This document shows, in pieces, positions 25,220 to 34,031 of a DNA stretch of 64,000 nucleotides. The notes below the pieces were generated by a model, which did no database searches, had not been told where the DNA came from, and saw only the letters and a list, made by a program, of their open reading frames with translations. Position 1 is the first letter of the stretch. Every line of letters starts with the position of its first letter. The DNA comes from DATCBF01 sp964401995 (lineage in GTDB: Bacteria > Actinomycetota > Thermoleophilia > Solirubrobacterales > 70-9), in NCBI GenBank assembly GCA_964401995.1, contig CAYOAP010000006.1:62001-126000 (forward strand), given 5' to 3'. The translations under genes and the position numbers were made by a program.

Positions 25220-26027
25220 GCGGGTCGGCCGTTTCGGCCGCGGTGCTGGTGGTCAGGTTCGCCGCCGCGCCGCCGCTGAGCACGCGGCGGACCAGGCTCG
25301 GGGCGACGATCCGCAGCACCGCCGCGAGCGCGTAGGGGCGCGGCACGTAGCGCTCCGCCTTGCCGCCCGGGCCGGCGGCGACGATCGCCTCGGCGACGGT
25401 CTCCGGCTTGGAAACGATCCAGCGGGTCAGCGCTTTCTGGCGCAGCTCAGCGGCCGGGAAGCCCTCGGTGGCGACAAAGCCCGGCAGGACCATGCCGACA
25501 TGGACGCCGTGCTCACGCTCCTCGGCGTAGAGCGAGTCGGTCCAGCCGATCAGGGCGAACTTGCTCGCCGAGTAGGCGCCGGTGCGGGCGCGGGAGACGC
25601 GCCCAGCGGTGCTGGCGACGTTGACGATCGCGCTCGGCGCCGATGCCCGCAGCAGCGGCAGCAGCGCCTCGGTGAGGCGGACGACGGCGTCGAAGTTGAG
25701 CTCCATGTGACGCTGGACGTTGGCGTAGCCGGCCTCGGCGAAGCTGCCGCGCCAGGAGGCGCCGGCGTTGTTGACGAGCAGGTTGAGCCCCTCGTGGTGC
25801 TCGGCGACGTGGGCGCGGACCGCATCGGGGGCGCCGGGGTCGGTGAGGTCGGCGGCCAGCCAGCTGGCCCGGCAGGGCAGCGAGTCGGCCAGCGCGCTCA
25901 AGAGCTCGGCCCGGCGGGCGACGAGGACCAGCTCGGTGTTGGGCTCGCGGGCGAGCCGTTTCGCCGTCGCCTCGCCGATCCCGCTCGAAGCCCCAGTCAC
26001 CAAAGCCACCTTTGTCTCTGCGCTCAC
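25212..26027 (-). CDS. Short-chain dehydrogenase/reductase
   Basis: 271-residue classical SDR. Cofactor motif VALVTGASSGIGEATAKRLA (TGxxxGIG), Asp after strand 3 (LAADLTD), NNAGASW (NNAG), and the catalytic Ser with Tyr-x3-Lys in VASTAGRVSRARTGAYSASKFALIG. Arg-Arg after strand 2 (VLVARRAE) suggests NADP(H). A hydrophobic C-terminal part (YALAAVLRIVAPSLVRRVL) may associate with membrane. GTG start at 26025-26027. Substrate unknown. Divergent from ltrA. Confidence 0.9.
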   Translation of the reverse strand: MSAETKVALVTGASSGIGEATAKRLAREPNTELVLVARRAELLSALADSLPCRASWLAADLTDPGAPDAVRAHVAEHHEGLNLLVNNAGASWRGSFAEAGYANVQRHMELNFDAVVRLTEALLPLLRASAPSAIVNVASTAGRVSRARTGAYSASKFALIGWTDSLYAEEREHGVHVGMVLPGFVATEGFPAAELRQKALTRWIVSKPETVAEAIVAAGPGGKAERYVPRPYALAAVLRIVAPSLVRRVLSGGAAANLTTSTAAETADPPS

Positions 26028-26057
26028 CGGTCCAACGCTATTGCAAGGATGCGCACG

Positions 26058-27242
26058 ATGGAGGCATCGAGCGAATCACGAGGCGCCCGCCTGCGCGAAG
26101 ACGAGCGGGTGACGCCGCTGGAGCTCTTCTTCGACCTCGTCTTCGTCCTCGCCATCACCCAGTGCACGGCGTTGATGTCACACCACCCGAGCTGGTCGGG
26201 GATGGCGCAGGGCCTGCTGGTGCTGGGGATGCTGTGGTGGGCCTGGGTCGGCTACGCCTGGCTGACCAGCGTCATCGACCCCGAGGAGGGGGCCGTGCGG
26301 CTGGTCATGTTCGCGGCGATGGCGGGGCTGCTGATCGTCTCGCTCTGCGTGCCGGAGTCCTTCGGCAACCTGGCGCTGCTCTTCGCCCTCGCTTACGGGG
26401 TCGTCCGCACCGCCCACATCGCCCTCTTCATGCTCGCCAGCCCCGACGACGACGCCCTGCGCCACTCGGTCCTCGGCCTCGCCGCCAGCACCGTGATCGC
26501 GGTCGGGCTGCTGCTCGCCGCCTCGGCGCTCGACAGCCTCGCCCAGGGGGCGCTCTGGGCGCTGGCGCTGCTGCTCGACATGGGCGGCCCCTACTTCTTC
26601 GGCTCCGAGGGCTGGAAACTCGTCCCCGGGCACTTCTCCGAGCGCCACGGCCTGATCGTGATCATCGCCCTCGGCGAGTCGATCGTCGCAATCGGAGTCG
26701 GCGCCTCGGGGGAGATGAGCGCCGGCATCGTCGTCGCCGCGGTGCTCGGGGTGGCGCTGACCGCGGCGATGTGGTGGACCTATTTCGACATCGTCGCCCT
26801 GGTCTCGGCCCGCCGCCTCGCCAACAGCGCCGAGGGGCGCGAGCGCAACGAGATGGCCCGCGACTCCTACTCCTACCTGCACCTGCCGATGGTCGCCGGG
26901 ATCGTGCTTGTCGCCCTCGGCCTGAAGACGACGATCGGCCACGTCGACGCCCACCTTCACGCCGTGCCGGCCTTCGCCCTGCTGGGCGGGCTCGCGATCT
27001 ACCTGCTCGGCCACGTCGCCTTCCGCTACCGCCACGTCCACACCATCAACCGCCAGCGGCTGCTGCTGGCGATCGTCCTCTTCTTCCTCGTCCCGGTCGC
27101 GATCGAGCTGCCTGCGCTGGCCACACTGGCAATCGCCAACATCCTGATCTGGGCGATGATCGCCTACGAGACCCGTATCTACGGCGACGCCCGGCACCGG
27201 GTCCGACACCAGGGCGCGGAGCCCTCAGCCGAAGCTTCCTAA
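26058..27242 (+). CDS. ltrA: Low temperature requirement A (LtrA) family membrane protein
   Basis: 394 residues with about ten membrane helices. The diagnostic N-terminus VTPLELFFDLVFVLAITQCTALM and the downstream MGGPYFFGSEGWKLVPGHFSERHGLIVIIALGESIVAIG are typical of LtrA, first linked to growth of Listeria at low temperature; the molecular function remains unclear. ATG 26058 has AAGG 9 nt upstream; ATG 26049 (three residues longer) is possible. An even longer frame back to 25500 is antisense to the SDR and rejected. Confidence 0.9.
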   Translation: MEASSESRGARLREDERVTPLELFFDLVFVLAITQCTALMSHHPSWSGMAQGLLVLGMLWWAWVGYAWLTSVIDPEEGAVRLVMFAAMAGLLIVSLCVPESFGNLALLFALAYGVVRTAHIALFMLASPDDDALRHSVLGLAASTVIAVGLLLAASALDSLAQGALWALALLLDMGGPYFFGSEGWKLVPGHFSERHGLIVIIALGESIVAIGVGASGEMSAGIVVAAVLGVALTAAMWWTYFDIVALVSARRLANSAEGRERNEMARDSYSYLHLPMVAGIVLVALGLKTTIGHVDAHLHAVPAFALLGGLAIYLLGHVAFRYRHVHTINRQRLLLAIVLFFLVPVAIELPALATLAIANILIWAMIAYETRIYGDARHRVRHQGAEPSAEAS

Positions 27243-27285
27243 AGTCTTAGCATCGACAAATATATGAATCGACATACTGCCCGCC

Positions 27286-28335
27286 ATGACTGACACCCCA
27301 AAGCTTCTAGATCAACTACTTCGCACAGGCGCGCCCTCGGGTTACGAGGCGCCTGCTGCCGCCGTCTGGCGCGACGCCGCGTCCTTCGCCGAGCTGACCA
27401 CAGACGGGCTTGGCTCCTCGATCGCCACCGTCGGCGAGAGCGCGCCGCGGCTTGCCGTCGTCGGCCACATCGACGAGATCGGCCTCGTCCTCACCCACAT
27501 CGACGAGAAGGGCTTCCTCTACTTCGCCCCGATCGGCGGCTGGGACCCCCAGATCCTGGTCGGCCAGCGGGTCGAGGTGCGCGGCAAGGACGGCCTCGTC
27601 CCCGGCGTCGTCGGCCGCAAGCCGATCCACCTGCTCGAGCCCGACCAGCGCAAGAAAGTGGTCGAGCTGAAGGGCCTGCACATCGACATCGGCGCCGCCG
27701 ACCGCGACGAGGCCGCCGGCCTGGTCGGCGTCGGCGACCCGGTCGTGATCGCCGCCGAGCCGGTGCGCCTGGCCGGCGACCGCCTGATCTCACGCTCGAT
27801 GGACAACCGCCTCGGCGCCTACGTCGCCCTTGAGGCGCTGCGCCGCTGCGATGAGCGCAAGAGCCTGAAGGGCAGCTTCTCGGCGATCGCCGCCGTGCAG
27901 GAGGAGATCGGGCTCTTCGGCGCCCGCACCTCGGTCTTCGAGGTCCGCCCCGACCTGGCCCTGGCGGTCGACGTCACCCACGCCACCGATGCGCCGGGAG
28001 TCGACGAGAAGGAGATCGGCAGCCACCCGCTCGGCTCCGGCCCAGCGATCGGCCGCGGCTCGACGCTCTCGCCCAAGGTCCACGAGCTGCTGGTCAAGAC
28101 CGCCGAGGAGGCCGGCATCGAGTACTCGGTCAGCGCCAGCGGCCGCGGCACCAGCACCGATGCCGACGTGATCCAGATCTCGCGCTCGGGCATCCCGACC
28201 GGCCTGGTCTCGATCCCCCTGCGCTACATGCACTCCCCGGTCGAGCTGGTCGACCTCGGCGATGTCGAGGCGACGATCGAGCTGATCGCGGCCTTCGCCG
28301 CCAAGCTCGACGGCGACATCGACCTCAGCCGCTGA
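27286..28335 (+). CDS. M42 family metallopeptidase (glutamyl aminopeptidase/endoglucanase-like)
   Basis: 349 residues of the tetrahedral aminopeptidase family. Metal ligands and catalytic residues visible: VVGHIDEIGLVLTHIDEKG (His), RSMDNRLGAYVALE (bridging Asp), AVQEEIGLFGAR (catalytic Glu and ligand Glu), LALAVDVTHATDAPG (Asp) and YMHSPVELVDLGD (His). The inserted PDZ-like dimer domain is at about 70-160. Probably a cytoplasmic peptide-trimming enzyme. Ends 5 bp from the convergent diguanylate cyclase gene. Confidence 0.92.
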   Translation: MTDTPKLLDQLLRTGAPSGYEAPAAAVWRDAASFAELTTDGLGSSIATVGESAPRLAVVGHIDEIGLVLTHIDEKGFLYFAPIGGWDPQILVGQRVEVRGKDGLVPGVVGRKPIHLLEPDQRKKVVELKGLHIDIGAADRDEAAGLVGVGDPVVIAAEPVRLAGDRLISRSMDNRLGAYVALEALRRCDERKSLKGSFSAIAAVQEEIGLFGARTSVFEVRPDLALAVDVTHATDAPGVDEKEIGSHPLGSGPAIGRGSTLSPKVHELLVKTAEEAGIEYSVSASGRGTSTDADVIQISRSGIPTGLVSIPLRYMHSPVELVDLGDVEATIELIAAFAAKLDGDIDLSR

Positions 28336-28340
28336 CCCGG

Positions 28341-29456
28341 CTAGTTGACCGAGGCGAAGTCGTCGACTGACACTGTGTCGCGCCCGCCCGCCTTAGCGGT
28401 GTAGAGGGCGGCGTCGGCGCGGGCGACGAGGTCGTCGGTGTTGAGCTTGTCCGAGCCGGAGACGGCGACGCCGATGCTGACGGTGACTCCGACGCCGACT
28501 GGACGGCGCTCGCGCACCGCCCGCCGCAGGCGCTCGGCGATCTCGACCGCGTCCTCCTCGGTGGCGCCGGGCAGGACGACGAGGATCTCCTCGCCGCCGA
28601 CCCGGTAGATCGAGTCGCCGGCCCGCAGCGAGGACCGCATCGTGTAGGCGACCTCCTGCAGGACGGCGTCGCCGGTGGCGTGGCCGAGCTTGTCGTTGAC
28701 GCGCTTGAAGTGATCGAGGTCGCAGAGCAGCAGGGCGTGTGAGAGGCCCTCCTCGCGGCTGCAGGGCTGGCCCTCCAGCTCGGCCAGGCGCTGCTCCAGC
28801 GCGTTGCGGTTGAAGAGGCCGGTCAGCGGGTCGAGGGTCGAGCTGCGCCGGTGGGCGCGGTCGGACTCGACCAGGGCGCCGGAGAGGATCACGGTGCTGA
28901 CGATCAGCGCGGCGGCGGCGACCAGGGTCTGGCGATGGTCGGCGGCTGCGGCCGGGTCGAGGGCGACCGTGCTGGCGACGAAGAGGGTGAGGATGTAGCC
29001 GGTGCCGATCACCATCCCGCGCGGCTCGAAGCGGACGCCGAGGGTGACGGCGGGCAGCGCGAACCACATCAGGACCGGGCTGACCGGGCCACCGGTGGAG
29101 ACCACCGCGGCGGCGAGCAGAAGAGGAAGGATGCCCCAGGCCGTGGCAATCCAGACAGCCGGGTGCTTGCTGGCGTGCATGAAGTGATCGGCGACGGCGA
29201 AGCCCGCGAAGCCGAGCGCCAGCGGGGCGAGCCACCACCAGCCCACTTCCGGCGCGATCGCGGTCAGGGCGCAGGCGAGGATCGCAAAGCAGGCGGTGCG
29301 GTAGCGCCGCACCCGCATCTCCATGTCGAGCAGGCGCTCGCGACGGGCTTCGTCGCGGATCGCCGCCAGCGACTCGGCTGAGTGCCCGGTGGCATCGGTC
29401 AGCGGCCGCCTGGCGCGAGGAGGAGCGGGCCGGAAAGTGTCTGCAATCGCTTCCAC
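28341..29456 (-). CDS. Membrane-bound GGDEF diguanylate cyclase
   Basis: 371 residues. A short N-terminal cytoplasmic region is followed by about five or six membrane helices (roughly 50-205), then a GGDEF domain beginning STLDPLTGLFNRNALEQRLAEL. The active site is RVGGEEILVVLPG, the permitted GGEE(F/L/I) form, and RAGD upstream (R-x2-D, then x3-R-x) is an intact inhibitory I-site. So it should make cyclic di-GMP with product inhibition. No EAL domain. The sensor signal is unknown. Confidence 0.93.
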   Translation of the reverse strand: MEAIADTFRPAPPRARRPLTDATGHSAESLAAIRDEARRERLLDMEMRVRRYRTACFAILACALTAIAPEVGWWWLAPLALGFAGFAVADHFMHASKHPAVWIATAWGILPLLLAAAVVSTGGPVSPVLMWFALPAVTLGVRFEPRGMVIGTGYILTLFVASTVALDPAAAADHRQTLVAAAALIVSTVILSGALVESDRAHRRSSTLDPLTGLFNRNALEQRLAELEGQPCSREEGLSHALLLCDLDHFKRVNDKLGHATGDAVLQEVAYTMRSSLRAGDSIYRVGGEEILVVLPGATEEDAVEIAERLRRAVRERRPVGVGVTVSIGVAVSGSDKLNTDDLVARADAALYTAKAGGRDTVSVDDFASVN

Positions 29457-29526
29457 GACCGCCTCATCGGCCCGCTCAAACCAACGACTTAAATCTGCAT
29501 CCTCGCGCTCAAATCCATCCGCGCCT

Positions 29527-30141
29527 TCAGGCGTCCGCGGTCACTTGCCCGCCGGACGAGGTGACTTTGAAGGCCCCATGGAGAAAACCGCCTTCTCCGC
29601 AGCCCGGCGACTGGGTGGTGAAGCCGGCACTCGGAATTTTCATCTGGAGATCTTCTCCATCGGTGTTGTAGGTGAAGCTCGCAAATACAGCTGAGTATGT
29701 GCAGGTGATCACCGAGCTTCCACCCATTTGGAGTTGGGCGATAAAAGATATTTCTTCTTCCGCCATTGCTATAAGGCCAGCGCCTCCCGACCCAAACGAT
29801 TCAAACTGCACGAACCATGGTTCTTCGAAAGTGGCATTGATCGTTACATCCGCCCCGCCAACGCTCGTTTCACAGGCCCCTCCTCCTTTGCCTTTAAAAC
29901 CACCACCGGTCACAATCCCGAAGGCGTTTCCGATCATCCAGACACTCAGATCAGCTTCCGGACACGAGACAGTGATTCCTCCTGCTTGGAATTCCAGGTT
30001 TGAACTCGCAGCTTGAATCGTCCCGCCTTCGGACGCCGCGCCTTCTATTTGAACCTCCTCCGCCTGCGCCAGCGCGGGCGCCGCAATGAGCGACACGGCC
30101 ACAACCGCCGACAGGAGCATGGACAAACGAATCCTGCTCAT
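29527..30141 (-). CDS. Hypothetical secreted protein
   Basis: 204 residues with a signal peptide (MSRIRLSMLLSAVVAVSLIAAPALAQA). The mature protein is beta-rich, Gly/Ser/Thr-rich, with four Cys in pairs (VSCPEADLS, GACETSVGG, ITCTYSAVF, SPGCGEGG) suggesting disulfides. Many secreted proteins of this style occur in Solirubrobacterales as I recall them. Function not recognised. Local GC is slightly lower than in the housekeeping genes. Confidence 0.6.
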   Translation of the reverse strand: MSRIRLSMLLSAVVAVSLIAAPALAQAEEVQIEGAASEGGTIQAASSNLEFQAGGITVSCPEADLSVWMIGNAFGIVTGGGFKGKGGGACETSVGGADVTINATFEEPWFVQFESFGSGGAGLIAMAEEEISFIAQLQMGGSSVITCTYSAVFASFTYNTDGEDLQMKIPSAGFTTQSPGCGEGGFLHGAFKVTSSGGQVTADA

Positions 30142-30326
30142 AGCTCACATCCTCCCCATAGGAATTACAGATCACTCGCTATGGATATGCGGCCCAATGA
30201 AGATCCGCAAATTTCCCGCGAGCGAATTCGATAGCCAGTAAGGGCGCGCCAGACTTGCGCTGGAAAACCCTGGGTGTCCGTGCCCCGAACGCGCGCTTTC
30301 AGGCGGCGCAAAAACCCGGCGTCGAG

Positions 30327-30719
30327 CTATTCGATCTGCAGCGGGGGCGACTGGGCCGGCAGCCCGGTCGGCGCGGCAGCAGCGGGCTCAGCCTCGGGCT
30401 GCGCGACGCCAAAGGCCTCGGCCAGCTCGCCGGAGTCGAACATCTCCTCGACGATGTCGGCGCCGCCGAGCAGCTCGCCATTGACGTAGAGCTGGGGAAA
30501 GGTCTGCCAGTCTGAGATCTCAGCCGTGACTTCGCGCAGCGGCTGCAGGGCTGGCAGCACGTCGATCGCGCCGTACTCGACGTCCATCTGGTCGAGCACC
30601 TGCACGACCCGCATCGAGAAGCCGCAGCGCGGCATCTCCGGCGTGCCTTTCATGAAGAGCAGCACCGGGTTGGCGGCGATCAGCTCCTGGACTTTGGACT
30701 TCAGCTCTGGGTCGGCCAT
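30327..30719 (-). CDS. grxD: Grx4-type monothiol glutaredoxin
   Basis: 130 residues. Glutaredoxin fold with the CGFS active site in MKGTPEMPRCGFSMRVVQVLDQ, the WQTFPQLYVNGELLGGADIVEEM glutathione/Fe-S contact region, and an unusual Ala/Pro-rich C-terminal tail of about 25 residues. CGFS glutaredoxins carry [2Fe-2S] clusters and partner with BolA; bolA is the preceding gene, 13 bp upstream. ATG at 30717-30719; the TTG two codons earlier is less likely. Placed between the aro operon and the accessory block. Confidence 0.92.
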   Translation of the reverse strand: MADPELKSKVQELIAANPVLLFMKGTPEMPRCGFSMRVVQVLDQMDVEYGAIDVLPALQPLREVTAEISDWQTFPQLYVNGELLGGADIVEEMFDSGELAEAFGVAQPEAEPAAAAPTGLPAQSPPLQIE

Positions 30720-30732
30720 GGCCAAAGACTAG

Positions 30733-30966
30733 CTATCCGGGCAGCTCGGTCTTGACCGAGAGCGCGTGGATGGTCCCGTCGTCGAAGCGCGACTTGACCG
30801 CGGCCTTGACCAGCCGGTGCTGATCGATCCTCGAGAGGCCCTCGAACTGGGCGGCGACCACGGCGGCCCGCAGGTGGTCGCCGGCCCCGGTTTCGTCGCT
30901 GACCTCGACCGCCGCGCCGGGAAGCGCCGCCTCGATCATCGACTTCAGCTCTGCCAGGTCAGCCAC
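30733..30966 (-). CDS. bolA: BolA family protein
   Basis: 77 residues, the usual length. Pattern MADLAELKSMIEAALPGAAVEVSDETGAGDHLRAAVVAAQFEGLSRIDQHRLVKAAV matches BolA, with the conserved His in DHLRA and the second in HRLV. A short C-terminal strand follows (IHALSVKTELPG). BolA forms [2Fe-2S] heterodimers with CGFS glutaredoxin, which is encoded directly downstream. 9 bp after the M24 peptidase. Confidence 0.92.
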   Translation of the reverse strand: MADLAELKSMIEAALPGAAVEVSDETGAGDHLRAAVVAAQFEGLSRIDQHRLVKAAVKSRFDDGTIHALSVKTELPG

Positions 30967-30975
30967 GGGAGGATT

Positions 30976-32034
30976 CTATGAAACCAGCTGCAGCTCTTTG
31001 GGCAGGCCGCTGAGATTGCGGCAGCCCTGCTCGGTGACGATCACCAGGTCCTCGATCCGGACCCCGAACTCGCCCGGCAGGTAGATGCCGGGCTCGACCG
31101 TCACCACTTCTCCGGCCGCGAGCGTGTCCTCGGAGCGGTGGGAGACGCCGGGGCTCTCGTGCACCTCGAGGCCGACGCCGTGGCCGAGGCCGTGGCCAAA
31201 GCGCTCGCCGTGTCCCGCCTCGTCGATGATCTTGCGGGCGACGGCGTCGACCGCTTTGCCGGTCGCGCCGGCGACGACCGCGTCGAGCGCCGCCGCCTGG
31301 GCCTCGCGCACCACCTCGTAGACGGCGCGCGCCTCCTCCCCGGGCTCGCCGGTGGCAAAGGTGCGGGTGCCGTCGGAGCAGTAGCCGTCGAGCTTCGCCC
31401 CCATGTCGAAGACGACCAGCTCGCCTTCGCCGATCTCGCGCTCACTCGGCTCGGCATGCGGGCGGGCGCCGTTGCGGGCGGCGGCGACGATCGCGGGGAA
31501 GGACGGGTCGGCGCCGAGCTCGCGCATCCGCGCTTCGGCGGCGCGGGCGACCTCCCGCTCGGTGCGGCCGACTAGGCCCTGCTCGAGGCTCCAGCGCCAG
31601 ATCTCGTCGCAGAGCTCGGCGGCGGCGGCGATCGCCGACATCTCCCCCGCGTCCTTGACCCGCCGCAGCTTCTCGACCGTGCCGCCGGCGGGAACCGCCT
31701 CGACCCCGTCAGCCAGCTTCTCCCCCAGGCGTTTCAACGTCCGCACCGAGACGTGATCGTCCTCGAAGCCGGCCTTCCCCGAAAGGTGCTCGGCCAGGCC
31801 GGCGAGCCAGTCGGTCGTCAGCGTGATCACCTCCCACTCGTCGACCTCGGCCTCGGCCTGCTCGGTGTAGCGGAAGTCGGTGAAGAAGAGGCGGGTGTCG
31901 GGCCCGCAGATGCAGGCGCCGTTGGTGCCGCTGAAGCCGGTCAGGTAGCCGACGTTGACGAGGTCGGTGACCAGCAGCCGGTCAAGCTCGGCCTCGGCTG
32001 CCAGGGCCGCGAGACGATCGCCGCGGCCGCGCAT
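30976..32034 (-). CDS. pepQ: M24 family Xaa-Pro peptidase (PepQ/PepP-like)
   Basis: 352 residues: an N-terminal creatinase-like domain (1-125) and a pita-bread catalytic domain with all five metal ligands: VVFDMGAKLDGYCSDGTRTF (two Asp), GHGLGHGVGLEVHESPG (His), VTVEPGIYLPGEFGVRIEDLVIV (two Glu). Cleaves Xaa-Pro bonds in peptides. ATG overlaps the aroQ TGA (TGATG). aroQ-pepQ-efp is a common order; here efp is displaced by about 6 kb by an accessory block. Confidence 0.92.
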   Translation of the reverse strand: MRGRGDRLAALAAEAELDRLLVTDLVNVGYLTGFSGTNGACICGPDTRLFFTDFRYTEQAEAEVDEWEVITLTTDWLAGLAEHLSGKAGFEDDHVSVRTLKRLGEKLADGVEAVPAGGTVEKLRRVKDAGEMSAIAAAAELCDEIWRWSLEQGLVGRTEREVARAAEARMRELGADPSFPAIVAAARNGARPHAEPSEREIGEGELVVFDMGAKLDGYCSDGTRTFATGEPGEEARAVYEVVREAQAAALDAVVAGATGKAVDAVARKIIDEAGHGERFGHGLGHGVGLEVHESPGVSHRSEDTLAAGEVVTVEPGIYLPGEFGVRIEDLVIVTEQGCRNLSGLPKELQLVS

Positions 32035-32492
32035 CAGTCGCCGGAGGCGCCGAGCTCGCGGGCGACGATGGCAAGGGCGTCGCGGTAGCCGTCTGGCCCT
32101 TTGCCGGAGATCTTGGCCAGCACCAAGCCGTCGAAGACCGAGACCCTGCGCCAGTCGTCGCGCGACTCGACATCGGAGAGGTGGACCTCGACCGCGGGCA
32201 GCCGGGCGACATCGAGCGCGTCGGCGATCGCGCGGCTGTAGTGGCTCCAGGCGCCGGCGTTGACCAGCGCCGCGTCGGCCATCTCCGGCAGCCGGTGCAG
32301 GTACTCGACGAACTCGCCCTCGGCGTTGGTCTGGAAGAAGATCGTCTCCAGCCCGACCTCGCCGGCGAAGCCGGCGATCTTCGTCTCCAGCTGGTTGAGC
32401 GAGAGGCCGCCGTAGATCGCCGGATCGCGGCGGTCGAGGATGTCGAAGTTGACCCCGTGCAGGACCGCGACGCGGTTGTGGGCAGTGCTCAT
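32034..32492 (-). CDS. aroQ: Type II 3-dehydroquinate dehydratase
   Basis: Third step of the shikimate pathway, 152 residues. The usual GPNLNLLG opening is altered to HGVNFDILDRRDPAIYG, but the active-site Asn, Arg and Tyr keep their spacing. NAGAWSHYSRAIADAL carries the second signature and VEVHLSDVESRDDWRRVS the catalytic His region, where the common FRHHS is WRRVS. So it is a divergent but probably active enzyme. ATG at 32490-32492 overlaps the AroK-AroB TGA (ATGA). Confidence 0.88.
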   Translation of the reverse strand: MSTAHNRVAVLHGVNFDILDRRDPAIYGGLSLNQLETKIAGFAGEVGLETIFFQTNAEGEFVEYLHRLPEMADAALVNAGAWSHYSRAIADALDVARLPAVEVHLSDVESRDDWRRVSVFDGLVLAKISGKGPDGYRDALAIVARELGASGD

Positions 32493-34027
32493 CTCCTCAG
32501 CTCCTCCACGGCGGCACGGACCCTATCCGGATCGACCAGCTGGCCTTCGCGGGGCTCGCCGGGGGTGGAGAGCAGGACAAAGCCGACACCCTCGGCGGTG
32601 CGCTTCTTGTCGCGCTGCAGGGCGGCGAGCGTCTCCTCGGTGTCGACCTCGGACGCAAGCGCCACCGGCAAATCGTGGCGGGCGAGGATCGCCTCGACCT
32701 CGTCGCGCAGCTCGGGCGCGTCAGAGAGGCGCAGCGCCGCCAGCAGGCCGAGCCCGACCGCCTCGCCATGGCGGTAGAGCCGGTAGCCGCTAGCCGCCTC
32801 GATCGCGTGGCCGACGGTGTGGCCGAGGTTGAGGACGGCGCGGCGGCCCGTGTCGCGCTCGTCGGAGGCGACCAGCTCGCACTTGAAGCGGGCGCAGGCA
32901 AAGACAACGTCGTCGAGCGCCGTGGGATCGAGCGCATCGAGCGCGCGCACCCGCTCCCAGAGCTCGCCGCCGGCCAACAGGCCGGTCTTCAAGACCTCGA
33001 CGAAGCCGGCAGCCAGCTCCGCAGGCGGAAGGGTCTCCAGCGCCGCCGTGTCGGTGAGGACGGCGGTCGGCAGGTGGTAGGCGCCGGCGTAGTTCTTTCC
33101 CTCGGGCAGGTCGACCCCGGTCTTGCCGCCGTAGGCCGAGTCGACCTGGGCGACGAGCGTGGTCGGCACCTGGATCACCGGCACGCCGCGCTGGTAGGTG
33201 TGGGCGCAGAAGCCGGCGAGGTCGCCAACGACGCCACCGCCGAGGGCGACGACGTGGTCCTCGCGGGTCATCTCGGCCCGGGCCAGCTCGCTCAGCACCC
33301 GCTCGGCCTCGGCCATCGTCTTCGCGCTCTCCCCCGGCTCGACCGCGACCGTGGCGGCGAGCGGGCCGACGTGGTCGGCGTAGAGCGGCCCGACCGCGGA
33401 GTCTGTGATGCAAAAGCGCCGGCTCGGCAGCGGCCAGCTCTCGCTTGCGGCGTCAAGCAGCCCGTGCCCAACGTAGACCGGGTACTCGCCGGAGGAGCTG
33501 ACCGCCCAGAGCATCCGGGTTCCCTCGGGCATTGCGGCGAGGCGGCGGATCGAGGGCAGCGCCCGGCCGACCATCCTGCGGTCGCCCGATGGCACGATCG
33601 CGTCGGCAAGCCCCTCGTAGAGCGGCATCCGCTCCTCAAGCAGGCGCTCGACATCGGCGGCGCTGGTCGCCAGCGGGCGGTCGCTGTGGGCGATCCGCCG
33701 CCAGGCTTCCTTGGCGTCGACCTGGAGCCAGGCGACGATGTGGCGCTCCATCGCCTCGCGGATGCGCTCGGAGAGGACGCTGCCGCCGCCGAGCGCGATC
33801 GCGCCGCCGTCGGCCTCGTCCAGCAGCTTCCCGACCAGCTCGGCCTCGCGCGCCCGGAAGCCCTCCTCGCCGTGCTGCTCGAAGGCAGCGGCGATCGGCA
33901 TCCCCAGCTCGGCCTCCATCAACGCGTCGATCTCGACCGTCTCCAGCCCCGCCGCGTGAGCCTCTTTCAGCGCCGAGGACTTGCCGGCGCCCATGAAGCC
34001 GATGAAGACCAGCGCCGGTTCGCTCAC
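32489..34027 (-). CDS. Fused shikimate kinase and 3-dehydroquinate synthase (AroK-AroB)
   Basis: 512-residue two-domain fusion. Residues about 1-165 are shikimate kinase: Walker A VFIGFMGAGKSSA, Asp-binding IDALMEAELG, FRAREAEL with the shikimate-binding Arg, and ALGGGSVLSE. Residues about 168-512 are 3-dehydroquinate synthase: VVALGGGVVGDLAGFCA, VPTTLVAQVDSAYGGKTGVDLPEGKNYAGAYHLP, LNLGHTVGHAIEAASGYRLYRHGEAVGLG with the zinc-ligand His residues. The linker is continuous with no frameshift. It joins steps 2 and 5 of the pathway in one chain. GTG start 5 bp after aroC. Confidence 0.95.
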   Translation of the reverse strand: MSEPALVFIGFMGAGKSSALKEAHAAGLETVEIDALMEAELGMPIAAAFEQHGEEGFRAREAELVGKLLDEADGGAIALGGGSVLSERIREAMERHIVAWLQVDAKEAWRRIAHSDRPLATSAADVERLLEERMPLYEGLADAIVPSGDRRMVGRALPSIRRLAAMPEGTRMLWAVSSSGEYPVYVGHGLLDAASESWPLPSRRFCITDSAVGPLYADHVGPLAATVAVEPGESAKTMAEAERVLSELARAEMTREDHVVALGGGVVGDLAGFCAHTYQRGVPVIQVPTTLVAQVDSAYGGKTGVDLPEGKNYAGAYHLPTAVLTDTAALETLPPAELAAGFVEVLKTGLLAGGELWERVRALDALDPTALDDVVFACARFKCELVASDERDTGRRAVLNLGHTVGHAIEAASGYRLYRHGEAVGLGLLAALRLSDAPELRDEVEAILARHDLPVALASEVDTEETLAALQRDKKRTAEGVGFVLLSTPGEPREGQLVDPDRVRAAVEELRR

Positions 34028-34031
34028 GGCG

